A stretch of DNA of 64,000 bases from Mycolicibacter heraklionensis (lineage in GTDB: Bacteria > Actinomycetota > Actinomycetes > Mycobacteriales > Mycobacteriaceae). Position 1 is the first letter of the stretch, and each line of letters starts with the position of its first letter. The position numbers were made by a program, and so were the translations under genes. The stretch covers positions 148,630 to 212,629 of the forward strand of contig NZ_LDPO01000007.1 of the NCBI RefSeq assembly GCF_001021505.1, in the 5' to 3' direction. The notes beneath the pieces were generated by a model. That model saw only the letters and a list, made by a program, of their open reading frames with translations, did no database searches and was not told the origin of the DNA. Shown one piece after another: positions 27,442 to 35,939 of the stretch.

Positions 27442-30400
27442 TCAGCCGCCGTACGGATACAACTCGAGTCGTCTGAGACTGAGCACCAGCTGGTTGTCGG
27501 CGTCGATCAGATCGAGGTCGCAGACGGCGCGGCTGGTCTTCGCGTCCCCGCCGGTGAGGACGCACCGCAGGCCGGCGCTGAGCGCACCGGATCGGTAGCG
27601 CACGATCTCGCCCACCCGCAGCGGCAGGACATTGCGGCCGAGCAGCTCGTAGCTCCAGACCAGTGCCGCCTGAAGGCATCCGTCGACGGCGGCGGGGTCC
27701 GTCGCCCAGCCCTCCCCCACCCAGCCCACGGACGTCAATCCGGACAGCTGTGCCGTCGCGGTTGTCTCGGCGCAATCCATGCTGTCGAGCACCTGGAATG
27801 CCGCTCCGTGAAACAGTGCCCCACCGGTGTAGCAGGCTTCGCGGTCCAGCCTGCGGTTGCCTGGTGTCGACGCCGGGGCGCTCGGGACGACGGCTGCGCC
27901 CGAACGCATCTCGAGTTTGGCCGAGTAGTACGCGGTCGAGTCCTCGATGTCGGAGAGCGTCAACGTCAACAGCTCGGGCCGATCCTCGACGGGCACGCAA
28001 CGCACCAGCAGGGGGTTGCCGTGCCTTTCGAACTCGTAGAGCGTCACGCCACGCAACACTCTGAGGTCGAGCACCCGATCCACGTGGTAGCCGGGCCGGC
28101 ACGCCTCGGCCATCCGGATGAACCATTCGAGCGCCTGCACGACGGGCAACACGACATTGCCCTGGACCCGGTGGTCCAGCAGGTAGGGCTGCTGCGCCAC
28201 GTGAGCGAGCACCCGCGCGACCCGGCCCTCCGGCGGTATCGGATGCGTGGGCAGCCCAGCCAGCACACCGTCGCCCAGGGTCACCTCGGAACTGCCGGTC
28301 TCGCCGTCGAGGACCTCGGCGACGAACGCACGCGCGCCGTCGGCGAGCGGGATCAACGAGATGCCACGGGACTCGAACATCGCTTTGAGGCCCGGCGTTA
28401 CCATTCCGGAATCCCAAGGGCCCCAACCCAACGCCCGCACCAAACAGGACGGGCCGCGACGAGCCTGTTCTGCCAGGGCCACCTTGTTGAGGATTTCGTT
28501 GGCCATGGCGTAGTCGCTTTGACCGACGTTTCCGCTGCGCGCGGCCACCGACGAGAACAGGCAGATCACCTTGAGCGCATCGTTGGCCGTCGCATCCAGC
28601 AGCGCGCAGGCGCCGCCGACCTTGGTCTCGAAGACCCGGTCGAACCCGTCGAGGGTTTTCTTGTGCAGTGGCGCATCGGCCAGCACGCCGGCACCGTGCA
28701 CCAGGCCGGTGATGGGACCGAGCTCGCTTCGCACGCTGTCCAGCAGCGCACTCAGCTGCGCGGCGTCCCGGACATCGGCGGCGGCGTAGCGGACCCGGGA
28801 ACCGGCCGCCGTCAGCGCGGCCAGGCTGGCCCGCACCTCGCGGTCGGCCAGGATGCGCTGCGCCTGCTGCTCCAGCTGCTTCGGGGTGACCTTGAGCCCT
28901 TGAGCCGCAGCGCTGGCGAGCAGCGCCCGCTTGAGCTCCGCATCTGTGGTCAGCCCCTGCGCCTCCGGCGGCTCGTCGGTGAGTTCGGTGCGCCCGATCA
29001 ACACGAAAGCGGCCTGGGTCTGCTGCGCCAGGGCGATCACCGAACCGGCGGTCACCCCGCGAGCGCCACCCGAGACCACGATCACGTCTTGCGGACCGAT
29101 GCGGTGCGTGCGGGCGGTCACCTGCTGCGCGTCCGCGACGACCGTGGTCCGTCCGTGTGAGCTACCCAGGCCCACTTCGAGTTCCACTCCACCGGCCAGG
29201 ACCTCGTCGGCGATCTGCTCGGCGATGACGAGCGGGGAACGGTGGCCCACGGCGATGTCGATCGCCTTGACCTGCGCGCTGGTCCACTCCTGCGCGGCGG
29301 TCTTAGCCAGTGCGCCGATCCCGCCCGACCAGGCCCGCAGGCCGGGATCGGAGAGCAGACCGAACGTACCGCCAGTGTCTTGAACGGTGACGAAGACACC
29401 GCCGCGCTCTGCGAACTGCGCTGCGACGCAGTGCGCGTCGGCGAACAGGACCCGATTGAGGGCAAGCGCCTCGGCACGAGTGGCGATTGGCCGCAGTCCG
29501 CCGAGATGGATGACCGCCTCGGCGTCGGCGCTGGGTTTGGCCACGATCACCGCGCGAATGCCGTGGGTGCGCAGAACTGCGGCCAGGGCCTCGGCCGTCT
29601 CCGTCAGCCCGTCCTCGGCTGCCTCGGCCGTCACGATCTCGACGGTCTTGGCGGCATACAGGCCGGGCATGCCCATCCCGCTCACCGGAGCGGCGGTGGC
29701 GCGTACCGCGTAGCGCGCCACCTCCGCTCCGGTTAACTCAAAAGGGGCGCGATCACCTGCCGATAATCCGTTGGGCGCCACCAAATCCGGTGGTGGTGAA
29801 CCTATCAGTGATTGCAGGTAGTCGACGATCTCCTGCAACGTCACCAACGCCGCCATCGTCGCCGTGTCCACCTCCGGCAACGACGGAACCCGATCCTGCA
29901 CCGCCGACAAAATCTCAACCCGCTTAATCGAATCGATCCCCAGATCCGCCTCAAGCGCCATCGACAAATCCAGCATCTCCACCGGATAACCAGTCTTCTC
30001 GGCAACCACCGCCAACATGTCCCCGACCAAATCCACACCCACCGCCGGCGCGACCGGCGCAGACGCGACAACCACCGGAGCCGGGGCCGGCGCGGCCACA
30101 ACAGGCGCAGCCGCCGGACCCAGCAGCGACTGCAGATAGTCGACGATCTCCTGCAACGTCACCAACGCCGCCATCGTCGCCGTGTCCACCTCCGGCAACG
30201 ACGGAACCCGATCCTGCACCGCCGACAAAATCTCAACCCGCTTAATCGAATCGATCCCCAGATCCGCCTCAAGCGCCATCGACAAATCCAGCATCTCCAC
30301 CGGATAACCAGTCTTCTCGGCAACCACCGCCAACATGTCCCCGACCAAATCCACACCCACCGCCGGCGCGGCCGAAACCGGTGCGGCCACCGGTGCGGCC

Positions 30401-33400
30401 ACCGGCGCAGCCGGCGCGGGCGCGACAACCACCGGAGCGGGGGCGGCCGCAACAGGCGCTGGCGCAGGCGGCGCCGGCATGGTCGCGACCGCAGCAGGAG
30501 CGGCCACCGGCGCAGGTGCGGCAGGCACAGGTGCGGGCGGGGCGCTGACGTGGGCAACGGGAGCCGCCGGCGGCGCGGGCGGCGGAGCGGCCACCGGCGG
30601 AGCGGGCGGGGTCGCGACGCCATACGGAGCGACCGGCTGAGTCGGCGCCACCGTGGCTGCGGCGGGGAAAGCCAGCTGAGTGACCGGCATCGGGGTCAGG
30701 CCGGTGCTGGAAACCAGGGTCTGCAGCAGGCCCTGCAGGTGGGCGATGGTCTGCTGCATGCTGCCCAGCGCGCCGACCATGTGCGTCACCATCTCGGCTC
30801 CGGGCCCGGACATCAGCGGCGTGGTGACCATCGGAACCGGGGCGGCCTGAACCGGCACCGGGACGTGCGTCGGGACATGTGCCGGCAACCCGTTCGCGGC
30901 GGGAACGAATGGATCAGCTGTCATGGTGGGCTCCGATACGGTCGCGTGTCCGTTGTGGTCACTGCGGGGGGTGGATTTCACAGACTTTTCGGACTTCTCA
31001 GCGGGCCGGGACACCGGCTCGTCGTTGATGTCGGGCCGGCCGAAGTTGGTGCCGGTGAGCTTCATCGTCAGCTTGGGCGCCGGGCGGGTGCGTGGATCGT
31101 CGCCGTGGCGGTAGTCCGCCCACAGGCCTTCGAAGTTCATCGGGACGCCGGCGGCGACGAGCTGCGCCAGCCCCATCCACAGCGATCGAATCCCATTCCT
31201 GCCCTTGGCATCCAGGGAGACCGCGAAGTGGTCCTGGCCGGCCAGGCATTTGCCGACGAGGTTGGTGAGCACGCTGCCGGGGCCGACTTCGACGAAGGTT
31301 CGGGCGCCGGCGGACCACATCGCCTGAATCTGCTCGACGAAGCGCACCGGCTGAGCGATCTGGTTGGCCAGCGTGACCTGCATCTGGTCAGCGCTGCCGA
31401 CGTACGGCTGCGCTGTTGCGTTGGCGTACACCGGCACCTGCGGCACACCGAACGGGATGCCCGCCAGGTACGCCGCGAACGGGGCCGCCGCCGAGCTGAC
31501 GATCTCGGAGTGGAAGGCGGTGGCGACGTCGAGGAGCCGGGCGTTCATGCCCGCTGCGCTGAAGCGCTGCGCGGCATCGGCGATCGCCGCGCTGTCGCCC
31601 GAGAGCACGACCTGGTTGGGGGCATTGTGGTTCGCGATGACCACCGACAAACCCCACTCGCCGAGAAGTCTGCTGACCTGCTCGGCGGGGGCGGTCACCG
31701 CGCACATCGCTCCGTCGCTGCTGGCGGCGGCCTGGGCCATCAGCGCACCGCGTGCCCGGGCGATGAGCAGCGCGACGTCGTCACTGATCACTCCGGCGGC
31801 GCACAGCGCGCTTACTTCACCGAAGCTGTGACCGCCGACGGCGACCGGCGCGATGCCCAGCGAGCGGACGACGGACAGCAGGCTCAAGCTGTGCGCGCCG
31901 ATACCCGGCTGCGCCCATTCGGTCTTGGTCAGCTCGGCGGCCTGAGCCGCGCGGTCTTCCTCGGTGAACGCCGTCTTGGGCCAGACCACCTCGTGCAGGT
32001 CTCGGTCTGCGTTGAGCAGGCCGGCCCGCGCGAGTTCCCAAGGCGCCAAAGCCGGTTCGTAGAGTTGCGGGATGTCGGCACCCATGCCGACGTACTGACT
32101 GCCCTGCCCGGGAAACAGCAGTGCGACCGGGCCGGCCTGCCGGCAGGAGTAGTAGTAGCCCTTGGGCGAGCTGAATGACGTCTCCCCGCTGGGTGTTTGA
32201 AGCTTCGCCGCAGCTTCCCCGAGCATCGCGCGCAGGCTCTCGACACCGTTGGCGACGACGGCGAGGCGGTGCGGTTGGCTGGCGTCATACGCCGATTGGG
32301 TGCTGCGTGCGAGGTAGCTCAGCATGTCCGGCGAGTCGACCAGCGAGGCGGCCAGCTCCCCCGCCTGCGCAGCCAGCGCCGCGGCGGAGTCCGCGCCGAG
32401 GACCACCAGCTCGGAGTCCCAGGAACGGTAGCGCGGTGCGTGCTTGCCGGCGCCGGCGTACTCCTCGAGCGTGATGTGGAAGTTCGTACCACCGAAGCCG
32501 AACGCGCTGACCGACGCCCGCCGCGGCACGTTCTGGTCGGCGATCCACGGCTTGGTCTGCGTCGACAGGTAGAACGGCGACGATTCGATCTCCAGCCCGG
32601 GGTTGGGCCGGTCGATCTTGATGGTCGGCGGGAGGACCTTGTGGTGCAGTGCCATCACGGTCTTGAACAGGCCGCAGGCTCCGGCGGCTCCCTTGGTGTG
32701 CCCCACCTGGGACTTGACCGACCCGACGGCGCACCATTGGCGGTCCGCCCGACCCGACTCGTCGAATACCCGGCGCAGGGCGGTGAACTCGGCGACGTCG
32801 CCGGCCTTGGTGCCGGTGCCGTGGGCTTCGACGAGTCCGACCGTTTCCGGTCCGTAGCCGGCGGCCTCGTAGGCGCGGCGCAGGGCCTTGGCCTGACCAT
32901 CCGGGCTGGGGGCGTAGATGCTCTTGGCCCGTCCGTCCGAGGACGTGCCGATGCCGCGGATCACAGCGTAGATCCGGTCGCCGTCACGCTCCGCGTCGTC
33001 GAGGCGCTTGAGGGCCAGCATCGACAGGCCCTCACCCAGCATGGTGCCGTCCGACTGGTCGGAGAACGGCCGGCAGTCGCCGGTGCGCGACAGTGCGGTG
33101 ACCTTGGCGAAGCACATGAACATGAAGATGTCGTTGAAGGCGTCGACGCCGCCGGCGATCACCATGTCGGCCTCGCGCAGGTACAGCTCGTGCAGCGCGA
33201 TCTCGATCGCGGCCAGCGAACTGGCGCACGCGGCGTCGACGACGCAGTTCGTTCCGCCGAGATCGAAACGGTTGGCGATACGTCCGGCGATGACGTTGCC
33301 GAGCAGGCCCGGGAAGGTGTTCTCCTGCCAGGGGGTGTAGCCCGACGCCACGCGTTCGCTGAATGCGGCCAGCTCTGAGTCGGAGAGGCCGGCGGCGCGC

Positions 33401-33846
33401 AGGCCGCGTTCCCAGATCGGCCGGTGCAGGCGACCGCTCATGTAGCCCGACATCTCGGTGCCGCCGGACGAGCCCAGCACCACGCTGACTCGTTCGCGAT
33501 CGATGCCGGAGATGTCGCCGCCGGCGTAGTCCTCCAGCACTTGCTGCGCGACCCGCAACGCCAACAACTGGGCGGTGTCGGTCGCGGGCACCACGTTCGG
33601 CGGAATGCCGAAATCCATCGGCGAGAAGTCGATGGCGGGCAAGAACCCCCCGCGGCGGGCGTATACCTTGTCAGGCGTGCGAGGATCTGCGTCGTAGTAG
33701 TCGTCGATCCGCCAGTGCGACTCCGGTACGTCGGAGAACAGGTCGGCACCCTCGACGATGTTGCGCCAGAATCGCTCGGCTTCCGGGGACCCGGGAAACA
33801 GTGCGCTGACGCCGACCACTGCGACAGGTGGATGTTTGGCTACCAC
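27442..33846 (-). CDS. pfa2: PUFA-type synthase subunit Pfa2: KS-AT-ACP-ACP-KR-DH
   Basis: 2134 residues. KS at 1-465 with Cys207, His342 and His383. Acyltransferase at about 573-900 with LLFPGQGSQ, nucleophile Ser674 in GHSFG and His779. A long Pro/Ala linker runs to 1160. Two nearly identical ACPs carry phosphopantetheine Ser1200 and Ser1306, each in LGIDSIKRVE. Ketoreductase at about 1400-1850 has SGGARGVTAGS and Tyr1779. A double-hotdog DH at about 1875-2130 has His1892 and Asp2055. The protein loads malonyl units, condenses, and reduces the keto group in each cycle. GTG 33846 follows AAGGAG. No phosphopantetheinyl transferase is in the window; a general one such as PptT is expected. Only two ACPs is few compared with marine synthases. 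Confidence 0.9.
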   Translation of the reverse strand: MVAKHPPVAVVGVSALFPGSPEAERFWRNIVEGADLFSDVPESHWRIDDYYDADPRTPDKVYARRGGFLPAIDFSPMDFGIPPNVVPATDTAQLLALRVAQQVLEDYAGGDISGIDRERVSVVLGSSGGTEMSGYMSGRLHRPIWERGLRAAGLSDSELAAFSERVASGYTPWQENTFPGLLGNVIAGRIANRFDLGGTNCVVDAACASSLAAIEIALHELYLREADMVIAGGVDAFNDIFMFMCFAKVTALSRTGDCRPFSDQSDGTMLGEGLSMLALKRLDDAERDGDRIYAVIRGIGTSSDGRAKSIYAPSPDGQAKALRRAYEAAGYGPETVGLVEAHGTGTKAGDVAEFTALRRVFDESGRADRQWCAVGSVKSQVGHTKGAAGACGLFKTVMALHHKVLPPTIKIDRPNPGLEIESSPFYLSTQTKPWIADQNVPRRASVSAFGFGGTNFHITLEEYAGAGKHAPRYRSWDSELVVLGADSAAALAAQAGELAASLVDSPDMLSYLARSTQSAYDASQPHRLAVVANGVESLRAMLGEAAAKLQTPSGETSFSSPKGYYYSCRQAGPVALLFPGQGSQYVGMGADIPQLYEPALAPWELARAGLLNADRDLHEVVWPKTAFTEEDRAAQAAELTKTEWAQPGIGAHSLSLLSVVRSLGIAPVAVGGHSFGEVSALCAAGVISDDVALLIARARGALMAQAAASSDGAMCAVTAPAEQVSRLLGEWGLSVVIANHNAPNQVVLSGDSAAIADAAQRFSAAGMNARLLDVATAFHSEIVSSAAAPFAAYLAGIPFGVPQVPVYANATAQPYVGSADQMQVTLANQIAQPVRFVEQIQAMWSAGARTFVEVGPGSVLTNLVGKCLAGQDHFAVSLDAKGRNGIRSLWMGLAQLVAAGVPMNFEGLWADYRHGDDPRTRPAPKLTMKLTGTNFGRPDINDEPVSRPAEKSEKSVKSTPRSDHNGHATVSEPTMTADPFVPAANGLPAHVPTHVPVPVQAAPVPMVTTPLMSGPGAEMVTHMVGALGSMQQTIAHLQGLLQTLVSSTGLTPMPVTQLAFPAAATVAPTQPVAPYGVATPPAPPVAAPPPAPPAAPVAHVSAPPAPVPAAPAPVAAPAAVATMPAPPAPAPVAAAPAPVVVAPAPAAPVAAPVAAPVSAAPAVGVDLVGDMLAVVAEKTGYPVEMLDLSMALEADLGIDSIKRVEILSAVQDRVPSLPEVDTATMAALVTLQEIVDYLQSLLGPAAAPVVAAPAPAPVVVASAPVAPAVGVDLVGDMLAVVAEKTGYPVEMLDLSMALEADLGIDSIKRVEILSAVQDRVPSLPEVDTATMAALVTLQEIVDYLQSLIGSPPPDLVAPNGLSAGDRAPFELTGAEVARYAVRATAAPVSGMGMPGLYAAKTVEIVTAEAAEDGLTETAEALAAVLRTHGIRAVIVAKPSADAEAVIHLGGLRPIATRAEALALNRVLFADAHCVAAQFAERGGVFVTVQDTGGTFGLLSDPGLRAWSGGIGALAKTAAQEWTSAQVKAIDIAVGHRSPLVIAEQIADEVLAGGVELEVGLGSSHGRTTVVADAQQVTARTHRIGPQDVIVVSGGARGVTAGSVIALAQQTQAAFVLIGRTELTDEPPEAQGLTTDAELKRALLASAAAQGLKVTPKQLEQQAQRILADREVRASLAALTAAGSRVRYAAADVRDAAQLSALLDSVRSELGPITGLVHGAGVLADAPLHKKTLDGFDRVFETKVGGACALLDATANDALKVICLFSSVAARSGNVGQSDYAMANEILNKVALAEQARRGPSCLVRALGWGPWDSGMVTPGLKAMFESRGISLIPLADGARAFVAEVLDGETGSSEVTLGDGVLAGLPTHPIPPEGRVARVLAHVAQQPYLLDHRVQGNVVLPVVQALEWFIRMAEACRPGYHVDRVLDLRVLRGVTLYEFERHGNPLLVRCVPVEDRPELLTLTLSDIEDSTAYYSAKLEMRSGAAVVPSAPASTPGNRRLDREACYTGGALFHGAAFQVLDSMDCAETTATAQLSGLTSVGWVGEGWATDPAAVDGCLQAALVWSYELLGRNVLPLRVGEIVRYRSGALSAGLRCVLTGGDAKTSRAVCDLDLIDADNQLVLSLRRLELYPYGG
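29814..30380. repeat. Near-identical tandem repeat encoding the two ACPs
   Basis: Two DNA copies with a period of about 318 bp (29,814-30,060 and 30,131-30,378) are almost identical, including at third codon positions, across the whole ACP fold from GVDLVGDML to VDYLQSL. The linker between them is less alike. Such identity implies recent duplication or gene conversion that keeps the ACPs the same. Confidence 0.85.
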
Positions 33847-34104
33847 AGGTCTCCTTAAGAGCGGCCTTGACGCAAAGCATCGAATGCCTAAGTTTTGCCA
33901 TCAGAGACGTTTAATCGCAGCTGGGGGTCCGCTGATCATCCCGATGGCCAGACGCTGCCGGGACCATATCAGAGTGTTGCAGCCATCACACGGCGAGATG
34001 CCCGGCCCAGACTCCCGCATGCATTACAGTCGTCCGCCGAAATGTTACGGCGGGGAGCCGCTGAACAGCCAGAACATGCCCCGTCAGCGCATTTGACGAC
34101 CGCG
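33847..34104. other. pfa1-pfa2 intergenic gap
   Basis: A 258-bp gap between two genes of one presumed operon, with lower GC than the flanks and no convincing ORF. It may hold an extra promoter for pfa2-pfa3. The only clear element is AAGGAG before the pfa2 GTG. Confidence 0.3.
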
Positions 34105-35757
34105 TCAGACAGCCAGCGGCCGCGGGCTGTAGGCGAATGCTTTGGCCGGAACGGGCACCCCGCAGGAGCGGGCCGCGCTGGCGCGGGTCACCTGCGCCGC
34201 ACCTTCGAGCAAGTTAAGTGCCACCTGGACGGCCTGGCGGTTCTCGCACGGCTCCAGGTGGCTGCCGGCCACCCAGCTGTTGTACGCGCCCATGGCCGGG
34301 CCGCACCAGATCTGGTAGTCCAGCACACGCTCCGGAACGCCGCTGATGGCCCACCGGCTCGACTGCCCCAGATACCACCGGAACACCAGTGCCATCTGGT
34401 ACTTCGGATCCCGCGAGGCCAGCTCGAGCACCGCCGGGTCACGCTGTTGCCAGTACCGCTGGGTGTCCGCCCACACCTCGGCGACGGTGGTGCCCAGGAT
34501 CTTTTCCAGCTCGGGGCCGTGCTTGGCGACCACGCTGGCCAGGTCGGGGTTGCCCGCGTACCACTCGTAGAGCTTCTTGCCGCGGGGGGCGAACATCGTT
34601 CCCCGCTTGAGGACCTGCAGGTTGACGCCCATTTCGAACATGTCCGAGGCGGGGGCCATCATCACGTCCGCGATCCCGGCGGTGGCCAGCATGGCGCGCC
34701 CGGGCGCCGAAAGCCCCGACTCCACGCAGGCCTGGTTGACCGACCCGGTCAGCACGTAGGCCGCGCCCATCGCGAAGGCGCCGGCGACCGCCTGCGGGGC
34801 GCCGAGACCACCCGCCGCGCCCACCCGCACCCGGCAGTTCAACGCGTGCTGCTGGGCCAGCGAGTCGCGCAGCATGGCGATTTCGGAGAACAGCGCCGGC
34901 AGCGGCCGGTTATCGGTGTGTCCACCGCTGTCGGATTCGACGGTGATGTCCTCGGCCACCGGCACGTAGCGAGACAGCTCGGCTTCACGCTCGGTCAGCT
35001 TTCCGGCCGCCACCAGGGCCGACACCAACGCCGCCGGCGCCGGCTCGATGAACATGCGCGCCACCTCGGGCCGCGACACCTTGGCCATCACGTGGTTGCG
35101 GCGCACGATGTTGCCGGCCGGATCGGTGTCCAGGCCCGACAGCGCGTAGTGCACCACCGCGGGCGTCAGCTTCATGAATGCCGAGGCCTCGACGACGGGA
35201 ACACCGCGCGCGATGAACAGCTCGGCGACGCGCGTCTCCAGGGAGACCTCGTTGGGCGAGTGGATCAGGTTGGCTCCCCAGGCGAGCCCGGGCCGGCCGG
35301 CCAACGCGGTCTGGATCTCGTCCAGCCCCCGCTCCACCGCGTCATAGGACAGCCCGCCCGCACCGAAGAAGCCCATCATCCCGGCCTCGGCCATCGCGAT
35401 GACGAGCGCCGGTGTCGCGATGCCGTTGGCCATCGCTCCGGTGACATAGGGGAAGCGGACGCCGTGTGCCTCGCAGAACTCGCGGTCCCCCAGCCATTCG
35501 GGGTAGATCGGGGGCAGCGTTCCCACCAGGGACAATTCCGATTCCCCGGCGCCGACCAACTCGCCGCCCAGGGCCAGGCCCAGCATTCCGGTGGCCGTTT
35601 CGCGCACCACATGAACGGGGTGGCGCAGGTAGCCGATGATGTCGGCGATGTCGTCCGGGGCGAACGCGGCCGGCGCGGTGGTGGGCCGCCACCCCAGGCC
35701 CGGGCCGGCGCCCGCCCCGGTCTGCTGCTCCAGTACTGCGCCAGGTCGCTCGTTCAC
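34105..35757 (-). CDS. pfa1: PUFA-type synthase subunit Pfa1: PfaD-like enoyl reductase
   Basis: 550 residues from GTG 35757, chosen because GAGAGGAA precedes it; the upstream ATG at 35832 would add 25 residues and lies inside a palindrome. It is the PfaD/2-nitropropane-dioxygenase-like FMN barrel: LPPIYPEWLGDREFCEAHGV and YVTGAMANGIATPALVIAMAEAGMMGFFGAGGL (landmarks near 75-150), then CRVRVGAAGGLGAPQAVAGAFAMGAAYVLTGS. It reduces the trans-2-enoyl chain on the ACP and decides in which cycles a double bond is kept. It is first in the minus-strand operon pfa1-pfa2-pfa3. Confidence 0.9.
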   Translation of the reverse strand: MNERPGAVLEQQTGAGAGPGLGWRPTTAPAAFAPDDIADIIGYLRHPVHVVRETATGMLGLALGGELVGAGESELSLVGTLPPIYPEWLGDREFCEAHGVRFPYVTGAMANGIATPALVIAMAEAGMMGFFGAGGLSYDAVERGLDEIQTALAGRPGLAWGANLIHSPNEVSLETRVAELFIARGVPVVEASAFMKLTPAVVHYALSGLDTDPAGNIVRRNHVMAKVSRPEVARMFIEPAPAALVSALVAAGKLTEREAELSRYVPVAEDITVESDSGGHTDNRPLPALFSEIAMLRDSLAQQHALNCRVRVGAAGGLGAPQAVAGAFAMGAAYVLTGSVNQACVESGLSAPGRAMLATAGIADVMMAPASDMFEMGVNLQVLKRGTMFAPRGKKLYEWYAGNPDLASVVAKHGPELEKILGTTVAEVWADTQRYWQQRDPAVLELASRDPKYQMALVFRWYLGQSSRWAISGVPERVLDYQIWCGPAMGAYNSWVAGSHLEPCENRQAVQVALNLLEGAAQVTRASAARSCGVPVPAKAFAYSPRPLAV

Positions 35758-35828
35758 AGTCGGTTCCTCTCGATCACCGGTGCTGTGAGCGCTCGCGCCG
35801 AGGGGCCCTGCGCACGAACCGGAGAAAA

Positions 35829-35847
35829 CCATGAGAGTTTCTCATGG
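35829..35847. promoter_or_regulatory. Perfect palindrome in the pfa1/PAP2-DGK divergent promoter
   Basis: CCATGAGA and TCTCATGG form a perfect inverted repeat around a 3-bp centre, between the starts of pfa1 (35757, minus) and the PAP2-DGK gene (35940, plus). Its place suits an operator for both genes. No regulator is encoded next to it. Confidence 0.55.
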
Positions 35848-35855
35848 ACCGCGGT

Positions 35856-35874
35856 GGCGGGGAGTCTCCCCACC
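35856..35874. promoter_or_regulatory. Second palindrome in the same divergent promoter
   Basis: GGCGGGGAG and CTCCCCACC are inverted around a single T with one mismatched pair, 9 bp from the first palindrome. It may be a second operator or a small hairpin in the leader of the PAP2-DGK mRNA. Confidence 0.4.
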
Positions 35875-35939
35875 GTCAAACGGGTATAGAGCTGCGGTAC
35901 GGCGCCAGCGGCGGCGCCGCTGGACGGAGGAATACTGCC

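Noticed and set aside
20161..35757. Assigning the pfa operon to phleic acid synthesis
   Set aside because: Phleic acids of trehalose polyphleates are attributed to a different type I Pks with FadD23, PapA3 and MmpL10, none of which is here.
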